From NCBI RefSeq assembly GCF_015234135.1, contig NZ_JADGIK010000007.1, positions 1-64,000 of the forward strand: a stretch of 64,000 nucleotides of DNA, read 5' to 3'. Source of the DNA: Faecalibacter rhinopitheci (GTDB taxonomy: Bacteria; Bacteroidota; Bacteroidia; Flavobacteriales; Weeksellaceae). A model generated the notes under the pieces. That model searched no databases. It was not told the origin of the DNA and saw only the letters and a program-made list of their open reading frames with translations. The translations under genes and the position numbers were made by a program. Positions 1 through 8,723 of the stretch are shown here, one piece after another. Position 1 is the first letter of the stretch. Every line of letters begins with the position of its first letter.

Positions 1-4
1 TTTG

Positions 5-77
5 TGACCTGGCTGGGGTTCGAACCCAGGACCCCAACATTAAAAGTGTTGTGCTCTACCAGCTGAGCTACCAGGTC
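5..77 (-). tRNA. tRNA-Lys (anticodon TTT), copy 1
   Basis: Read on the minus strand this folds as a complete 73-nt tRNA: acceptor stem GACCTGG/CCAGGTC with discriminator A, D arm GCTC-AGCTGGTA-GAGC, anticodon loop CTTTTAA (anticodon TTT, lysine) and T arm with GGTTCGAACCC. CCA is not encoded. It is the last gene of a six-member minus-strand array. Its acceptor stem has C-G at the fourth pair (type A). Confidence 0.97.
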
Positions 78-126
78 TCCGTTTGGAGTGTTACTATTTT
101 TATACTTCTTAGTAACATGAAGTTTG

Positions 127-199
127 TGACTTGGCTGGGGTTCGAACCCAGGACCCCAACATTAAAAGTGTTGTGCTCTACCAGCTGAGCTACCAAGTC
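127..199 (-). tRNA. tRNA-Lys (TTT), copy 2
   Basis: Same body as copy 1, but the fourth acceptor pair is U-A instead of C-G (GACTTGG/CCAAGTC, type B). The change is compensated on both sides of the stem, so the gene looks functional. Confidence 0.97.
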
Positions 200-248
200 T
201 CCGTTTGGAGTGTTACTATTTTTATACTTCTTAGCAACGAGAAGTTTG

Positions 249-321
249 TGACCTGGCTGGGGTTCGAACCCAGGACCCCAACATTAAAAGTGTTGTGCTC
301 TACCAGCTGAGCTACCAGGTC
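249..321 (-). tRNA. tRNA-Lys (TTT), copy 3
   Basis: Type A acceptor stem (GACCTGG/CCAGGTC); identical in body to copy 1. The spacer on its 5' side is three bases longer than the other array spacers. Confidence 0.97.
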
Positions 322-373
322 TCCGTTTTTTGGAGTGTTACTATTTTTATACTTCTTAGTGACGTGAAGTTTG

Positions 374-446
374 TGACTTGGCTGGGGTTCGAACCCAGGA
401 CCCCAACATTAAAAGTGTTGTGCTCTACCAGCTGAGCTACCAAGTC
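374..446 (-). tRNA. tRNA-Lys (TTT), copy 4
   Basis: Type B acceptor stem (GACTTGG/CCAAGTC); otherwise identical to copies 1-3. It continues the A/B alternation of the array. Confidence 0.97.
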
Positions 447-495
447 TCCGTTTGGAGTGTTACTATTTTTATACTTCTTTGTAACGAGAAGTTTG

Positions 496-568
496 TGACC
501 TGGCTGGGGTTCGAACCCAGGACCCCAACATTAAAAGTGTTGTGCTCTACCAGCTGAGCTACCAGGTC
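496..568 (-). tRNA. tRNA-Lys (TTT), copy 5
   Basis: Type A acceptor stem; identical in body to copies 1 and 3. Flanked by the same short CTCC/GGAG hairpin found upstream of each array member. Confidence 0.97.
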
Positions 569-617
569 TCCGTTTGGAGTGTTACTATTTTTATACTTCT
601 TAGTAACATGAAGTTTG

Positions 618-690
618 TGACTTGGCTGGGGTTCGAACCCAGGACCCCAACATTAAAAGTGTTGTGCTCTACCAGCTGAGCTACCAAGTC
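618..690 (-). tRNA. tRNA-Lys (TTT), copy 6 (first transcribed in the array)
   Basis: Type B acceptor stem (GACTTGG/CCAAGTC). As the highest-coordinate member of the minus-strand array it is the first transcribed. A good promoter lies just upstream at 707-737. Confidence 0.97.
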
Positions 691-706
691 TTCTTTTTTC
701 GGAGTG

Positions 707-737
707 CAAAGATATTTAAAATTTTAACACTACAAAA
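707..737 (-). promoter_or_regulatory. Promoter of the six-tRNA-Lys array
   Basis: On the minus strand, TTTTG (737-733) is followed after 18 bases by TATCTTTG (714-707), matching the Bacteroidota -33 TTTG / -7 TAnnTTTG consensus. It lies 17 bases upstream of tRNA copy 6. No equivalent -7 box is visible in the array spacers, so the six tRNAs are probably one transcript. Confidence 0.75.
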
Positions 738-816
738 TTAAAAAGTATTTTTTCTGGAAAAATTTTTAATAAAAAAAGAACATCTTATTTAAGAAAATTT
801 ATCACTAAAAAAATAG

Positions 817-889
817 TGACCTGGCTGGGGCTCGAACCCAGGACCCCAACATTAAAAGTGTTGTGCTCTACCAACTGAGCTACCAGGTC
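817..889 (-). tRNA. tRNA-Lys (TTT), copy 7 (separate)
   Basis: A seventh lysine tRNA set apart from the array by 126 bp of AT-rich DNA. It has the type A acceptor stem but differs at a few positions, with T-loop side GGTTCGAGCCCC and D arm GCTCAGTTGG. It is a diverged copy, not part of the recent duplication. It has its own promoter at 908-940. Confidence 0.96.
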
Positions 890-907
890 ATTTCCTTAAT
901 TCGACTG

Positions 908-940
908 CAAATATAGGGTGATTAAACCTAATAAAACAAA
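908..940 (-). promoter_or_regulatory. Promoter of tRNA-Lys copy 7
   Basis: On the minus strand, TTTG (940-937) is followed after 21 bases by TATATTTG (915-908), fitting the TTTG / TAnnTTTG consensus. It sits 18 bases upstream of the tRNA. Confidence 0.7.
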
Positions 941-1156
941 CATATATCTATCTTTTTATCGAAATAATTTTTAAACATTTCGATTTAAGAAACTTATCAA
1001 AAAAAAAACATATTGTTCTTATTCTTTTCTTTTGGTTTTTATTATATTTTAGATAATTTTTAAACTAAACAGCTTTAAAAAACAATTATATTTGTAGACA
1101 ATAAAGATGGGCTTTACCATTACAAATGTATTAGACTCCAATTTTAAAATTTTAAA

Positions 1157-1759
1157 ATGCCTTATAAATTAGTCATCCTTTTTATATTAAGTACTATTTT
1201 CTTACAATCATGTAAAGGAAAAGTTGACGAACAGCTAAAAGATGAAATCGTAGAAGAAAGATGTGCTTCTGATTTAAAAGATCAATTACATGGAGAAATT
1301 TCTTTAAAAGATCTTAAAAATTTAATTAAAACTAATCCACAAGAGATAAAAGCATTCTTAGAACAAAAGTGTTTTACTAAAGCTGACTTCGGAAAAAACT
1401 TATATGTAAGTGATGTACAAAAGTTTGATTCCTTAAAGATAAAGCAAGTAAAACAAGGCGTGTTTTTCTTAAATAAAATCTCTGCAATGGAAATTTCTCA
1501 GGAGATTGTCTATAAATTACAATATAGTTTTCCAATAAAATATTTGAATCAATATAAAATTGCGATTGAAAAAGAAGCAAAAAAAGGTAACTTTTACCGT
1601 TCTAATTCTGTAGTTACCAATGAAGATTTTAAGATTACATATGAAATTGATCGTTGGGATAATAGAAAATTAAAAAATTCTTATTCTTACCAAATTGATA
1701 CGCATGATGGATTTGCAAAATTAACAATTTTTTACTCTGAGGATTTACCAGTTGATTAA
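1157..1759 (+). CDS. Putative lipoprotein, function unknown
   Basis: A 200-aa protein with a short hydrophobic signal and a lipobox ending LQSC (Cys19), so it is probably exported and lipid-anchored. The mature part is hydrophilic and rich in Lys and Glu, with no motif I recognise. A TATATTTG -7-type box at 1087-1094 could drive it. It ends 12 nt before aroK and may be co-transcribed with it. Family unknown; only the lipoprotein call is supported. Confidence 0.75.
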   Translation: MPYKLVILFILSTIFLQSCKGKVDEQLKDEIVEERCASDLKDQLHGEISLKDLKNLIKTNPQEIKAFLEQKCFTKADFGKNLYVSDVQKFDSLKIKQVKQGVFFLNKISAMEISQEIVYKLQYSFPIKYLNQYKIAIEKEAKKGNFYRSNSVVTNEDFKITYEIDRWDNRKLKNSYSYQIDTHDGFAKLTIFYSEDLPVD

Positions 1760-1771
1760 ACGAAGCAGAAG

Positions 1772-2284
1772 ATGATTATTTCATTAATAGGTTACATGGG
1801 TAGTGGAAAATCTACGACAGGAAAAGATTTAGCAAAAACTTTAGGCTATGAGTTTATAGATTTAGACCAATTTATAGAACAAAAATATAATCTAGAGATT
1901 ACTGATATTTTTTCTAAGTATGGAGAAATTGGTTTTAGGAAACGTGAGCGTGAAGCACTCCATGAGGTTTTACAGCAAACAAATCTTGTGCTTTCTTTAG
2001 GCGGAGGAACGCCTGTATATTATGATAATATGGATTTTATCAATAAAAATTCTGAGTCTATATTCCTACGAGTACAATTGCCATACTTGGTAAAAAGGTT
2101 GGAATCTAAAAAACATACAAGACCATTAATTGCACATTTAGAAAATGAAGATTTGATGGAATTTATTGCGAAACATTTATTTGAAAGAAATCAATTTTAT
2201 CAAAAAGCGAAATATACTATTTCTATTACTACACAAAGCACCTATGAAGTATTGAATGAGATTATGGAAAAAATAAAAAGTTAG
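1772..2284 (+). CDS. aroK: Shikimate kinase
   Basis: Phosphorylates shikimate with ATP in the cytoplasmic route to chorismate and the aromatic amino acids. The 170-aa length is usual for the family. Visible signatures are Walker A GYMGSGKST (residues 7-15), the shikimate-binding Asp residues near 30-32, an FRKRE segment near 55-59 and the substrate-binding GGGTP near 77-81. The start is an ATG 12 nt after the upstream lipoprotein gene. It converges with the Hsp15-like gene, with only 10 nt between the stops. Confidence 0.95.
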   Translation: MIISLIGYMGSGKSTTGKDLAKTLGYEFIDLDQFIEQKYNLEITDIFSKYGEIGFRKREREALHEVLQQTNLVLSLGGGTPVYYDNMDFINKNSESIFLRVQLPYLVKRLESKKHTRPLIAHLENEDLMEFIAKHLFERNQFYQKAKYTISITTQSTYEVLNEIMEKIKS

Positions 2285-2294
2285 AAGATTTAGA

Positions 2295-2687
2295 TTACTC
2301 TAAATCTTCTAATAAAAATTGATCTCCTGCGACATAGTCGTCCAAATCTCTTCGGTCTTTTTTGGTTGGTCTTCCTTCGCCTCTTTCTCTATAATAATCC
2401 TGAGACAATCTTCTTAATTCTAATAATTCGTATTCCTCCTTTGGGGTAGTATCTACAATATGTAGTGTTAGTAACTTAGCCCCTATTCTACTTTTTGGAA
2501 TCTGAAGAACTTTAAATGATAAATTAATTTGATCTTTTCTTACATCTATTTGATCTCCCGGAATTACATCTCTAGACGCTTTAACGACCATTCCGTTAAT
2601 TTTTACTCTATTTTTTTTTATAGCATCTGTTGCAAGAGCTCTGGTCTTGTAATATCTTACGCTCCAAAGAAATTTATCAATTCGCAT
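2295..2687 (-). CDS. RNA-binding S4 domain protein (Hsp15-like)
   Basis: 130 aa with an N-terminal S4 RNA-binding domain (residues 1 to about 62) opening MRIDKFLWSVRYYKTR, typical of the Hsp15/HslR group. In E. coli that protein binds 50S subunits carrying stalled nascent chains. The C-terminal half is charged and ends in an acidic tail. The segment GRPTKKDRRDLDDY is typical of this family. It is a single gene convergent with aroK. Function is by family; specificity is not shown by the sequence. Confidence 0.88.
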   Translation of the reverse strand: MRIDKFLWSVRYYKTRALATDAIKKNRVKINGMVVKASRDVIPGDQIDVRKDQINLSFKVLQIPKSRIGAKLLTLHIVDTTPKEEYELLELRRLSQDYYRERGEGRPTKKDRRDLDDYVAGDQFLLEDLE

Positions 2688-2756
2688 ACTTATTCTGACT
2701 ATTTATGATTGTTCGTTGAATATTTTTTCTAAATTCGCAATTTAAACCGAATAATC

Positions 2757-3491
2757 ATGATAAAGAAATTCTTTGTAACTTTATTAGCAACGACAGTATT
2801 ACTTGCTAGCTGTAAGAGTGACGATGATGTTAAAGAGCTAAGTGTTGAACAAAGAAATTCATTAGACGATCAGGCTATTGAAGAGTATTTAGAAGACCAT
2901 TACTTTCACCCTGAAAAAGGAGTATTAACAAAATTTGATACCATTAAAGGGAATGAGGATGATAACTATCAACCTTTAAAATCAATTGCAATCAAAGATC
3001 CTGCTGGATACTACTATGCAATGAGACCAAATGTGGAAGCAAATGGAGAAGCTATTACTTCAAATGACGAATCAAAGATTTTAATTTCTTATGATGTTAA
3101 GCAGTTTCAATCTACAAACGATTTAGATACTTATAACAATAAATATGCGAGTATTATAGGATACTCAAGCTCTATAAATTCTGGAGATGGTTCTGGAGTA
3201 TATGATCCAGCTTTTTATTACTATAAACTAAACGAAACACAAATAAGTAATGGTGTAGGAAGAGAGCATGTAGAATTTGAATACTTTAATGAAGCTTTAA
3301 AGAAATTTAAATCTACAAATACAAACGGAAGTGGGTTATACAACTTCCAAGGAGTTATTATCTTACCATCACGTTTGGCATTCGGAAGAAAAAGAATGTA
3401 TACAGGAACTTCAGTAACTGAAAATCATGCTTACCGCGATGTTTCTTTTATTTTCAATTTTGAGTTACATAAAGTAACACCAAGAAAATAA
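2757..3491 (+). CDS. Lipoprotein of the FKBP-like type
   Basis: 244 aa with a signal peptide and lipobox (LLASC, Cys19), then a hydrophilic domain. The C-terminal part (about 200-244) containing GVIILPSRLAFGRKRMY and ending in an FNFELHKV strand resembles lipoprotein FKBP-type prolyl isomerases of Flavobacteriia. I could not confirm the catalytic residues, so enzyme activity is uncertain. Likely anchored at the periplasmic or outer-membrane face. Followed by a strong terminator; probably monocistronic. Confidence 0.7.
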   Translation: MIKKFFVTLLATTVLLASCKSDDDVKELSVEQRNSLDDQAIEEYLEDHYFHPEKGVLTKFDTIKGNEDDNYQPLKSIAIKDPAGYYYAMRPNVEANGEAITSNDESKILISYDVKQFQSTNDLDTYNNKYASIIGYSSSINSGDGSGVYDPAFYYYKLNETQISNGVGREHVEFEYFNEALKKFKSTNTNGSGLYNFQGVIILPSRLAFGRKRMYTGTSVTENHAYRDVSFIFNFELHKVTPRK

Positions 3492-3519
3492 TTTACTTTA
3501 TAAATCATAAAATAAAAAG

Positions 3520-3546
3520 CCATCACTACAATAGTGATGGTTTTTT
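3520..3546 (+). terminator. Intrinsic terminator after the FKBP-like lipoprotein
   Basis: A perfect 9-bp stem CCATCACTA/TAGTGATGG with a 3-nt loop, followed by six T. Confidence 0.9.
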
Positions 3547-3583
3547 ATTTACATTTATATTTTAGAATAAAACACATTAAAAA

Positions 3584-4783
3584 ATGATAATATTCAATTC
3601 CTTTTTAGATAATGATTTCTATAAATTCACGATGCAATACGCAGTTACCAAACTTTATCCTGATGTTATTGCTCGTTATAAATTTATAAATAGAGGAAAA
3701 CATGAATTCCCTGATGGATTTGCTGAAGAATTACAGAAACAAGTAAATTCTATGGCAAATTTAGCGTTAACAAAAGATGAAAAAGACTTTTTACATACTA
3801 ACTGTCCTTACCTAAGTCCCGCATATTTAGATTTTTTACAAGGATATAGGTATAATCCAGAAGAAGTTAAAATTTTACAAGACGGAAAAAATCTAAGCGT
3901 TGAAGTAGAAGGAAATTGGTACAGAACTATTCTTTGGGAGGTACCATTATTAGCATTAATAAGTGAAGTTTTTTATAAACTTACAAATGCTGAAAGACAG
4001 ACTAATGATGAAGTTACACAAAACACTAGTGATAAAGTAGATTTATACAACAAACTAGGAGTTACAGTTGCAGAGTTTGGAACACGTCGTCGTCATTCTT
4101 ATGAAGTACATGATGTTGTAATGAAAGAAATGACTAACCATTCCGGAAAAAGTTTCGTAGGTACATCTAACGTACATTTTGCGCATAAGTATAATGTAAA
4201 ACCTATTGGAACACACGCACACGAATGGTTTATGTTTCATGCCGCGCGTTTTGGATATAAAGTTGCCAATTCCATGAGCTTAGATCGTTGGGTAAAAGTT
4301 TATTATGGTGATTTAGGAATTGCATTAACAGATACTTATACCTCAGATATATTTTTCCGCCAGTTTGATAAGAAATTATCAAAATTATTTGATGGAGTAC
4401 GCCATGATTCTGGAGATCCTATTGAGTTTGGAGAAAAGGTAATTGCACATTATAATAGAATGGGAATTAATCCTCAGCACAAAACAATTATTTTCTCTGA
4501 TGGGTTAAATTCAGAAAAAGTAGAAATCATAACAAATGCTTTTAAAGGACGTATCGGTTTATCATTCGGGATAGGGACAAATCTTACTAATGATGTGGGG
4601 CTACGTGCCATGAATATCGTGATGAAATTAACAGAGATTTCTTCGTATGATATTCCATGGACTGGAGTTGTGAAACTTTCTGACGAAAAAAATAAACATA
4701 CCGGATCAGAAAATGATATCCGATTAGCTAAGGAAATCCTTCAATTAGGTGAAATTAAAGCCAACGATGAAGTTTTAAAATAA
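3584..4783 (+). CDS. pncB: Nicotinate phosphoribosyltransferase
   Basis: Converts nicotinate and PRPP to nicotinate mononucleotide in NAD salvage, with ATP hydrolysis. The 399 aa match the bacterial PncB length. Signatures are the opening LDNDFYKFTMQYAV, the THAHEWFMFHAA segment around residue 211 that carries the family's phosphorylatable His, and the PRPP-site region GVRHDSGDP. Monocistronic, between two strong terminators. It starts at an ATG preceded by an A-rich leader. Confidence 0.95.
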   Translation: MIIFNSFLDNDFYKFTMQYAVTKLYPDVIARYKFINRGKHEFPDGFAEELQKQVNSMANLALTKDEKDFLHTNCPYLSPAYLDFLQGYRYNPEEVKILQDGKNLSVEVEGNWYRTILWEVPLLALISEVFYKLTNAERQTNDEVTQNTSDKVDLYNKLGVTVAEFGTRRRHSYEVHDVVMKEMTNHSGKSFVGTSNVHFAHKYNVKPIGTHAHEWFMFHAARFGYKVANSMSLDRWVKVYYGDLGIALTDTYTSDIFFRQFDKKLSKLFDGVRHDSGDPIEFGEKVIAHYNRMGINPQHKTIIFSDGLNSEKVEIITNAFKGRIGLSFGIGTNLTNDVGLRAMNIVMKLTEISSYDIPWTGVVKLSDEKNKHTGSENDIRLAKEILQLGEIKANDEVLK

Positions 4784-4802
4784 AATATTTAATACATAAA
4801 AA

Positions 4803-4829
4803 AGCGACCTCATCGGGTCGCTTTTTTTG
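4803..4829. terminator. Bidirectional terminator between pncB and lon
   Basis: AGCGACC/GGTCGCT stem with A-run on one side and T7 on the other. It lies between convergent pncB and lon and can serve both. Confidence 0.92.
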
Positions 4830-4839
4830 TATTATAAAT

Positions 4840-7254
4840 TTATTTTTTAGTTATTTCAAATGTTTTTGCACCTTTCACCTTTTGGTTCAATAATGCAATA
4901 TCTAAAACCTCTTTCATTTCTTTTACATAGTGAAAAGTTAAACCTTTTAAATATTCAGGTTTTATATCCTCAATATCTTTTCGGTTATCATCACATAAAA
5001 TAATGTCTTTGATATCTGCACGTTTAGCAGCTAATATTTTTTCTTTTATTCCTCCAACAGGTAAAACTTTACCACGTAATGTAATCTCACCTGTCATGGC
5101 TAAATTTGCTTTCACTTTTCGTTGAGTAAAAGAAGACATTAAAGATGTTAGCATTGTTATACCAGCAGATGGTCCATCTTTTGGCGTTGCACCTTCCGGA
5201 ACGTGAATATGCACTTTATAATTTTCGAAAACATCTGAATCTATTCCATATTCATCAGCATGTGCTTTAATATATTCTAATGCAATTGTCGCAGATTCTT
5301 TCATTACAGTACCTAAATTTCCAGTAATAGAAAGTCCTCCTTTTCCTTTAGATAACAAAGATTCTATAAATAAAATATCTCCACCTACAGACGTCCAAGC
5401 CAATCCTACAACTACTCCTGGAGAATCATTATTCTCATAACGTTCAGCGATAATAGATGGTCCTAATACTTTTTCAATATCTTTAATAGAATATTTGATG
5501 TTATATTCTACCTCCATTGCAATATTTTTCGCAGCATTACGAACTAATTTTGCAACTTTTTGATTTAAATTTCTTACACCAGATTCTCTTGTATAACCTG
5601 TGATTAAAAATTCTATTTCTTTTTTTCCTAAAACAATTCCTTTTTCATCAATTCCATGTTCTTTTAGTTGCTTAGGTAATAAGTGTCGTTTTACGATTTC
5701 AGCTTTTTCTTCAATAGTATAACCCGAAATATTTATCATTTCCATACGGTCACGTAGAGGACCTGGAATATTACCAATATTATTAGCTGTAGCAATAAAA
5801 AACACTTTTGATAAATCGTATCCTAATTCTAAGAAATTATCATGAAAAGAGCTGTTTTGTTCCGGATCTAAAACTTCTAACATTGCAGATGAAGGATCAC
5901 CATGTGCACTTGCAGTCATTTTATCAATCTCATCTAACACAAAAACTGGGTTAGATGATTCTGATTTTTTAATGGATTGTAAAATCCTACCTGGCATTGC
6001 TCCAATATAGGTTTTACGGTGTCCTCTAATTTCAGATTCATCATGTAATCCACCTAAAGACATACGCACATATTTACGTCCTATTGCCTTCGCAATAGAT
6101 TTTCCTAAAGATGTTTTACCCACACCTGGAGGTCCATATAAACATAAAATTGGAGAACGCATATCTCCTTTTAGCTTTAATACAGCTAAATGTTCAATAA
6201 TTCTTTCTTTTACATCCTCTAAACCATAATGATCAGAATCTAAGATTTTCTGTGCATTTTTTAAATCAAATTGATCTTTTGTAAAGTCATTCCACGGTAA
6301 ATCCAACATAAACTCAAGATAATTACGCTGAATATTATGCTCTGGCATTTGTGGATTAAGACGAGATAATCGTCCTATTTCTTTATCAAAATGATTTGCT
6401 GTTTCTTCAGACCAACGTTTATCTTGCGCTTTTTTACGCATTTCGTTAATTTCTTCTTCAGTCGTATTTCCACCTAATTCTTCTTGGATAGATTTTATTT
6501 GCTGATTTAAGAAATATTCTTTTTGTTGCTGATCTAATTCTTTACGAACCTTATTTTGGATTGAATTTTTTAATTCTAATTTTTGAAGCTCAACATTCAT
6601 ATAACGCATCACTTCCAATGCTCTCAACTTTAAATCAGAAACTTCTAATAAAAGCTGTTTTTCTTGTAATGTTAATGTTAAATTTGAAGCTACAAAGTTG
6701 ATTAAGAAAATTCTACTTTCGATGCTTTTTATAGCATTAGCAGCTTCTGAAGGTAACATTGGATTTTCCTCCACGATTTGATAAGCCAAATCGCGAATTG
6801 ATTCTATAATAATAGGAAATTCTTTATTACGAGCAGTTGGTACTTTCTCTGTTAAAATTTCAACGTTAGCTTTAAAATATGGAGCTTCTTCAATAAATTC
6901 TTCAGCTTTAAAACGTTTTATACCTTGTAAAATGACCGTTATATTTCCATCAGGTAATTTGATAAGACGTATAATACGAGCAACAGTACCTACTTGGTAT
7001 AAATCTTCTGGCGTTGGATCTTCTACAGCGATATCTTTCTGAGATAACACACCGATGATACCATCACCTTTATAAGCGTCTGTTAATAATTTTATAGATT
7101 TATCTCTTCCTGCAGTAATTGGAGCAACAACGCCTGGGAAAAGAACTGTATTTCTTAAGGATAAAACAGGTAAAACTGAAGGAATATTTTGTTTTTGCAA
7201 CTTAACTTCTTCATCTTTACTCATTAAAGGAATTAATTCGATTTCTTCTTCCAT
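4840..7254 (-). CDS. lon: ATP-dependent protease Lon
   Basis: Cytoplasmic AAA+ serine protease that degrades misfolded and regulatory proteins. All domains are present: N-terminal LON substrate domain from [14 protein letters not shown], a coiled-coil middle region, an AAA+ module with Walker A GPPGVGKT (about residues 374-381) and Walker B VFVLDEID, and a protease domain with catalytic Ser in PKDGPSAG and Lys in [10 protein letters not shown], 43 residues apart as in E. coli Lon. I chose the ATG (MEEEIELIP). An in-frame TTG six codons upstream (7272) is an alternative. It shares a bidirectional terminator with pncB. Confidence 0.96.
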   Translation of the reverse strand: MEEEIELIPLMSKDEEVKLQKQNIPSVLPVLSLRNTVLFPGVVAPITAGRDKSIKLLTDAYKGDGIIGVLSQKDIAVEDPTPEDLYQVGTVARIIRLIKLPDGNITVILQGIKRFKAEEFIEEAPYFKANVEILTEKVPTARNKEFPIIIESIRDLAYQIVEENPMLPSEAANAIKSIESRIFLINFVASNLTLTLQEKQLLLEVSDLKLRALEVMRYMNVELQKLELKNSIQNKVRKELDQQQKEYFLNQQIKSIQEELGGNTTEEEINEMRKKAQDKRWSEETANHFDKEIGRLSRLNPQMPEHNIQRNYLEFMLDLPWNDFTKDQFDLKNAQKILDSDHYGLEDVKERIIEHLAVLKLKGDMRSPILCLYGPPGVGKTSLGKSIAKAIGRKYVRMSLGGLHDESEIRGHRKTYIGAMPGRILQSIKKSESSNPVFVLDEIDKMTASAHGDPSSAMLEVLDPEQNSSFHDNFLELGYDLSKVFFIATANNIGNIPGPLRDRMEMINISGYTIEEKAEIVKRHLLPKQLKEHGIDEKGIVLGKKEIEFLITGYTRESGVRNLNQKVAKLVRNAAKNIAMEVEYNIKYSIKDIEKVLGPSIIAERYENNDSPGVVVGLAWTSVGGDILFIESLLSKGKGGLSITGNLGTVMKESATIALEYIKAHADEYGIDSDVFENYKVHIHVPEGATPKDGPSAGITMLTSLMSSFTQRKVKANLAMTGEITLRGKVLPVGGIKEKILAAKRADIKDIILCDDNRKDIEDIKPEYLKGLTFHYVKEMKEVLDIALLNQKVKGAKTFEITKK

Positions 7255-7573
7255 TCTATTTTTTAATGACAATCTGTCTTTTTATATTTATATACTAAAC
7301 GAATTTGTCAGCAGTTGAAAATATAAATTTCACCGCTTACAAATAACATAAATAGCTAGTTAATAACGGGTTGATATGCATTATTAATTTATTAATATTT
7401 ATGCTATACTAGGTAGGTCAATTCCTATGCCAATGACTTATAATGTCAGTAAGGGAAAGAATTATATCTCAAAGATAAAAATATTCTGAGTTAGAAATCC
7501 TTACATTTTTGCTGAAGAATTTATATATATTCAATAAATATAGTAAACATAACGAAGCTAAAATTATACAATT
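7255..7573. other. Intergenic region upstream of lon
   Basis: About 300 bp between bshA and lon, both on the minus strand, so it should hold the lon promoter and the end of the bshA transcript. I see AT-rich DNA, a near-palindrome TGACTTATAATGTCA at about 7434-7448 and a 20-codon open frame on the plus strand (7427-7489) beginning MPMTYNVSK. No clear terminator for bshA and no strong -7 box could be assigned. Confidence 0.4.
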
Positions 7574-8701
7574 TTATTTCATATCAATTGCATTTCGATA
7601 AAGGACTTCGTATTGTGGCAATATTTTATTTTTATCAAAACTTAATGCTTGCTCTTTGGCATTTTTACTTAACTGCTTTAAACGGTCTTCATCTTCTAAT
7701 ATATAGATTGCTTTTTGAGCCATCATTTCAACATCACCTACAGGACATACAAACCCAGAGAATCCATCTATATTAACCTCAGGTAAACCTCCAGCGTTAG
7801 AAGATATAACAGGAACATTAGCTGCCATTGCTTCTAAGGCTGCTAATCCAAAACTTTCTTGTTCTGATGGTAAAATAAATAAATCTGCAGCTTTCAACAC
7901 ATCATTTAGGTCACTTACCATTCCTAAGCTTTTAACTTTATCTTGTATTCCGTATTCTTGAATTAATTGGTCTGCTAAATCCCATTCAGGACCTTCGCCA
8001 GCAATAATTAATTTTGAGGGGATTTGCTTTTGGATTATATTAAATGCACTGATAACATCTTGTATACGTTTTACTTTTCTAAGATTTGAAGTATGAAGGA
8101 TTACTTTTTCTTTTGGTTCTGCAAAATTATTACGACAACATACACATTTTTCAGGCATGTATTGTTCGTTATCAATAAAGTTTGGAATTACTTTAATTTC
8201 ATTTGTAATATCAAAAGCTTTTAAAGTATCTTGTTTTAAACTTTCTGAAACAGAAGTTACAACATCCGATTCATTTATAGAGAATTCCACCGCCGTTTTA
8301 TATACAGGATGTTGTCCAACTAATGTGATATCTGTACCATGTAATGTTGTTACTATAGGTAAATGATATCCCTTTCTGGCTAGCATTTGTTTGGTGAAAT
8401 ATGCCGCATAAGCATGCGGAATAGCATAGTGTACGTGTACTAAGTCTAACTTATAATGTAGTACTTTTTCATATAAAATTGTACTTAAAGCTAAATCATA
8501 TGGTTGATATTGAAACAAAGGATACGTTTCTACATGTATACGATGAAAATATATATTTGATAATTTAATATTTAATCTTGCTGGAATATTAGTGCTAAAA
8601 AAGTGCACTTCATGCCCTTTCTCTGCTAAATCCATTCCTAATTCTGTCGCTACAATTCCAGAACCTCCATAGGTTGGATAGCATACAATTCCGATTTTCA
8701 T
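7574..8701 (-). CDS. bshA: N-acetyl-alpha-D-glucosaminyl L-malate synthase
   Basis: GT4-family glycosyltransferase that joins GlcNAc from UDP-GlcNAc to L-malate, the first step of bacillithiol synthesis. The start MKIGIVCYPTYGGSGIVATE is diagnostic of BshA. Further marks are HVHYAIPHAYAAY, TTLHGTDITLVG and the C-terminal donor-site EQESFGLAALEAMA. I chose the inner ATG (8701), which matches the family start; another ATG lies four codons upstream at 8713. Partners BshB/BshC are not in this window. Confidence 0.94.
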   Translation of the reverse strand: MKIGIVCYPTYGGSGIVATELGMDLAEKGHEVHFFSTNIPARLNIKLSNIYFHRIHVETYPLFQYQPYDLALSTILYEKVLHYKLDLVHVHYAIPHAYAAYFTKQMLARKGYHLPIVTTLHGTDITLVGQHPVYKTAVEFSINESDVVTSVSESLKQDTLKAFDITNEIKVIPNFIDNEQYMPEKCVCCRNNFAEPKEKVILHTSNLRKVKRIQDVISAFNIIQKQIPSKLIIAGEGPEWDLADQLIQEYGIQDKVKSLGMVSDLNDVLKAADLFILPSEQESFGLAALEAMAANVPVISSNAGGLPEVNIDGFSGFVCPVGDVEMMAQKAIYILEDEDRLKQLSKNAKEQALSFDKNKILPQYEVLYRNAIDMK

Positions 8702-8723
8702 AGTCGATTTCATGACGTCAAAT

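Noticed and set aside
1-700. CRISPR-like array from the ~122-bp periodic repeats at the left end
   Set aside because: Each unit is a complete 73-nt tRNA-Lys with cloverleaf pairing. The spacers are nearly identical to each other, unlike CRISPR spacers, and no cas genes are present.
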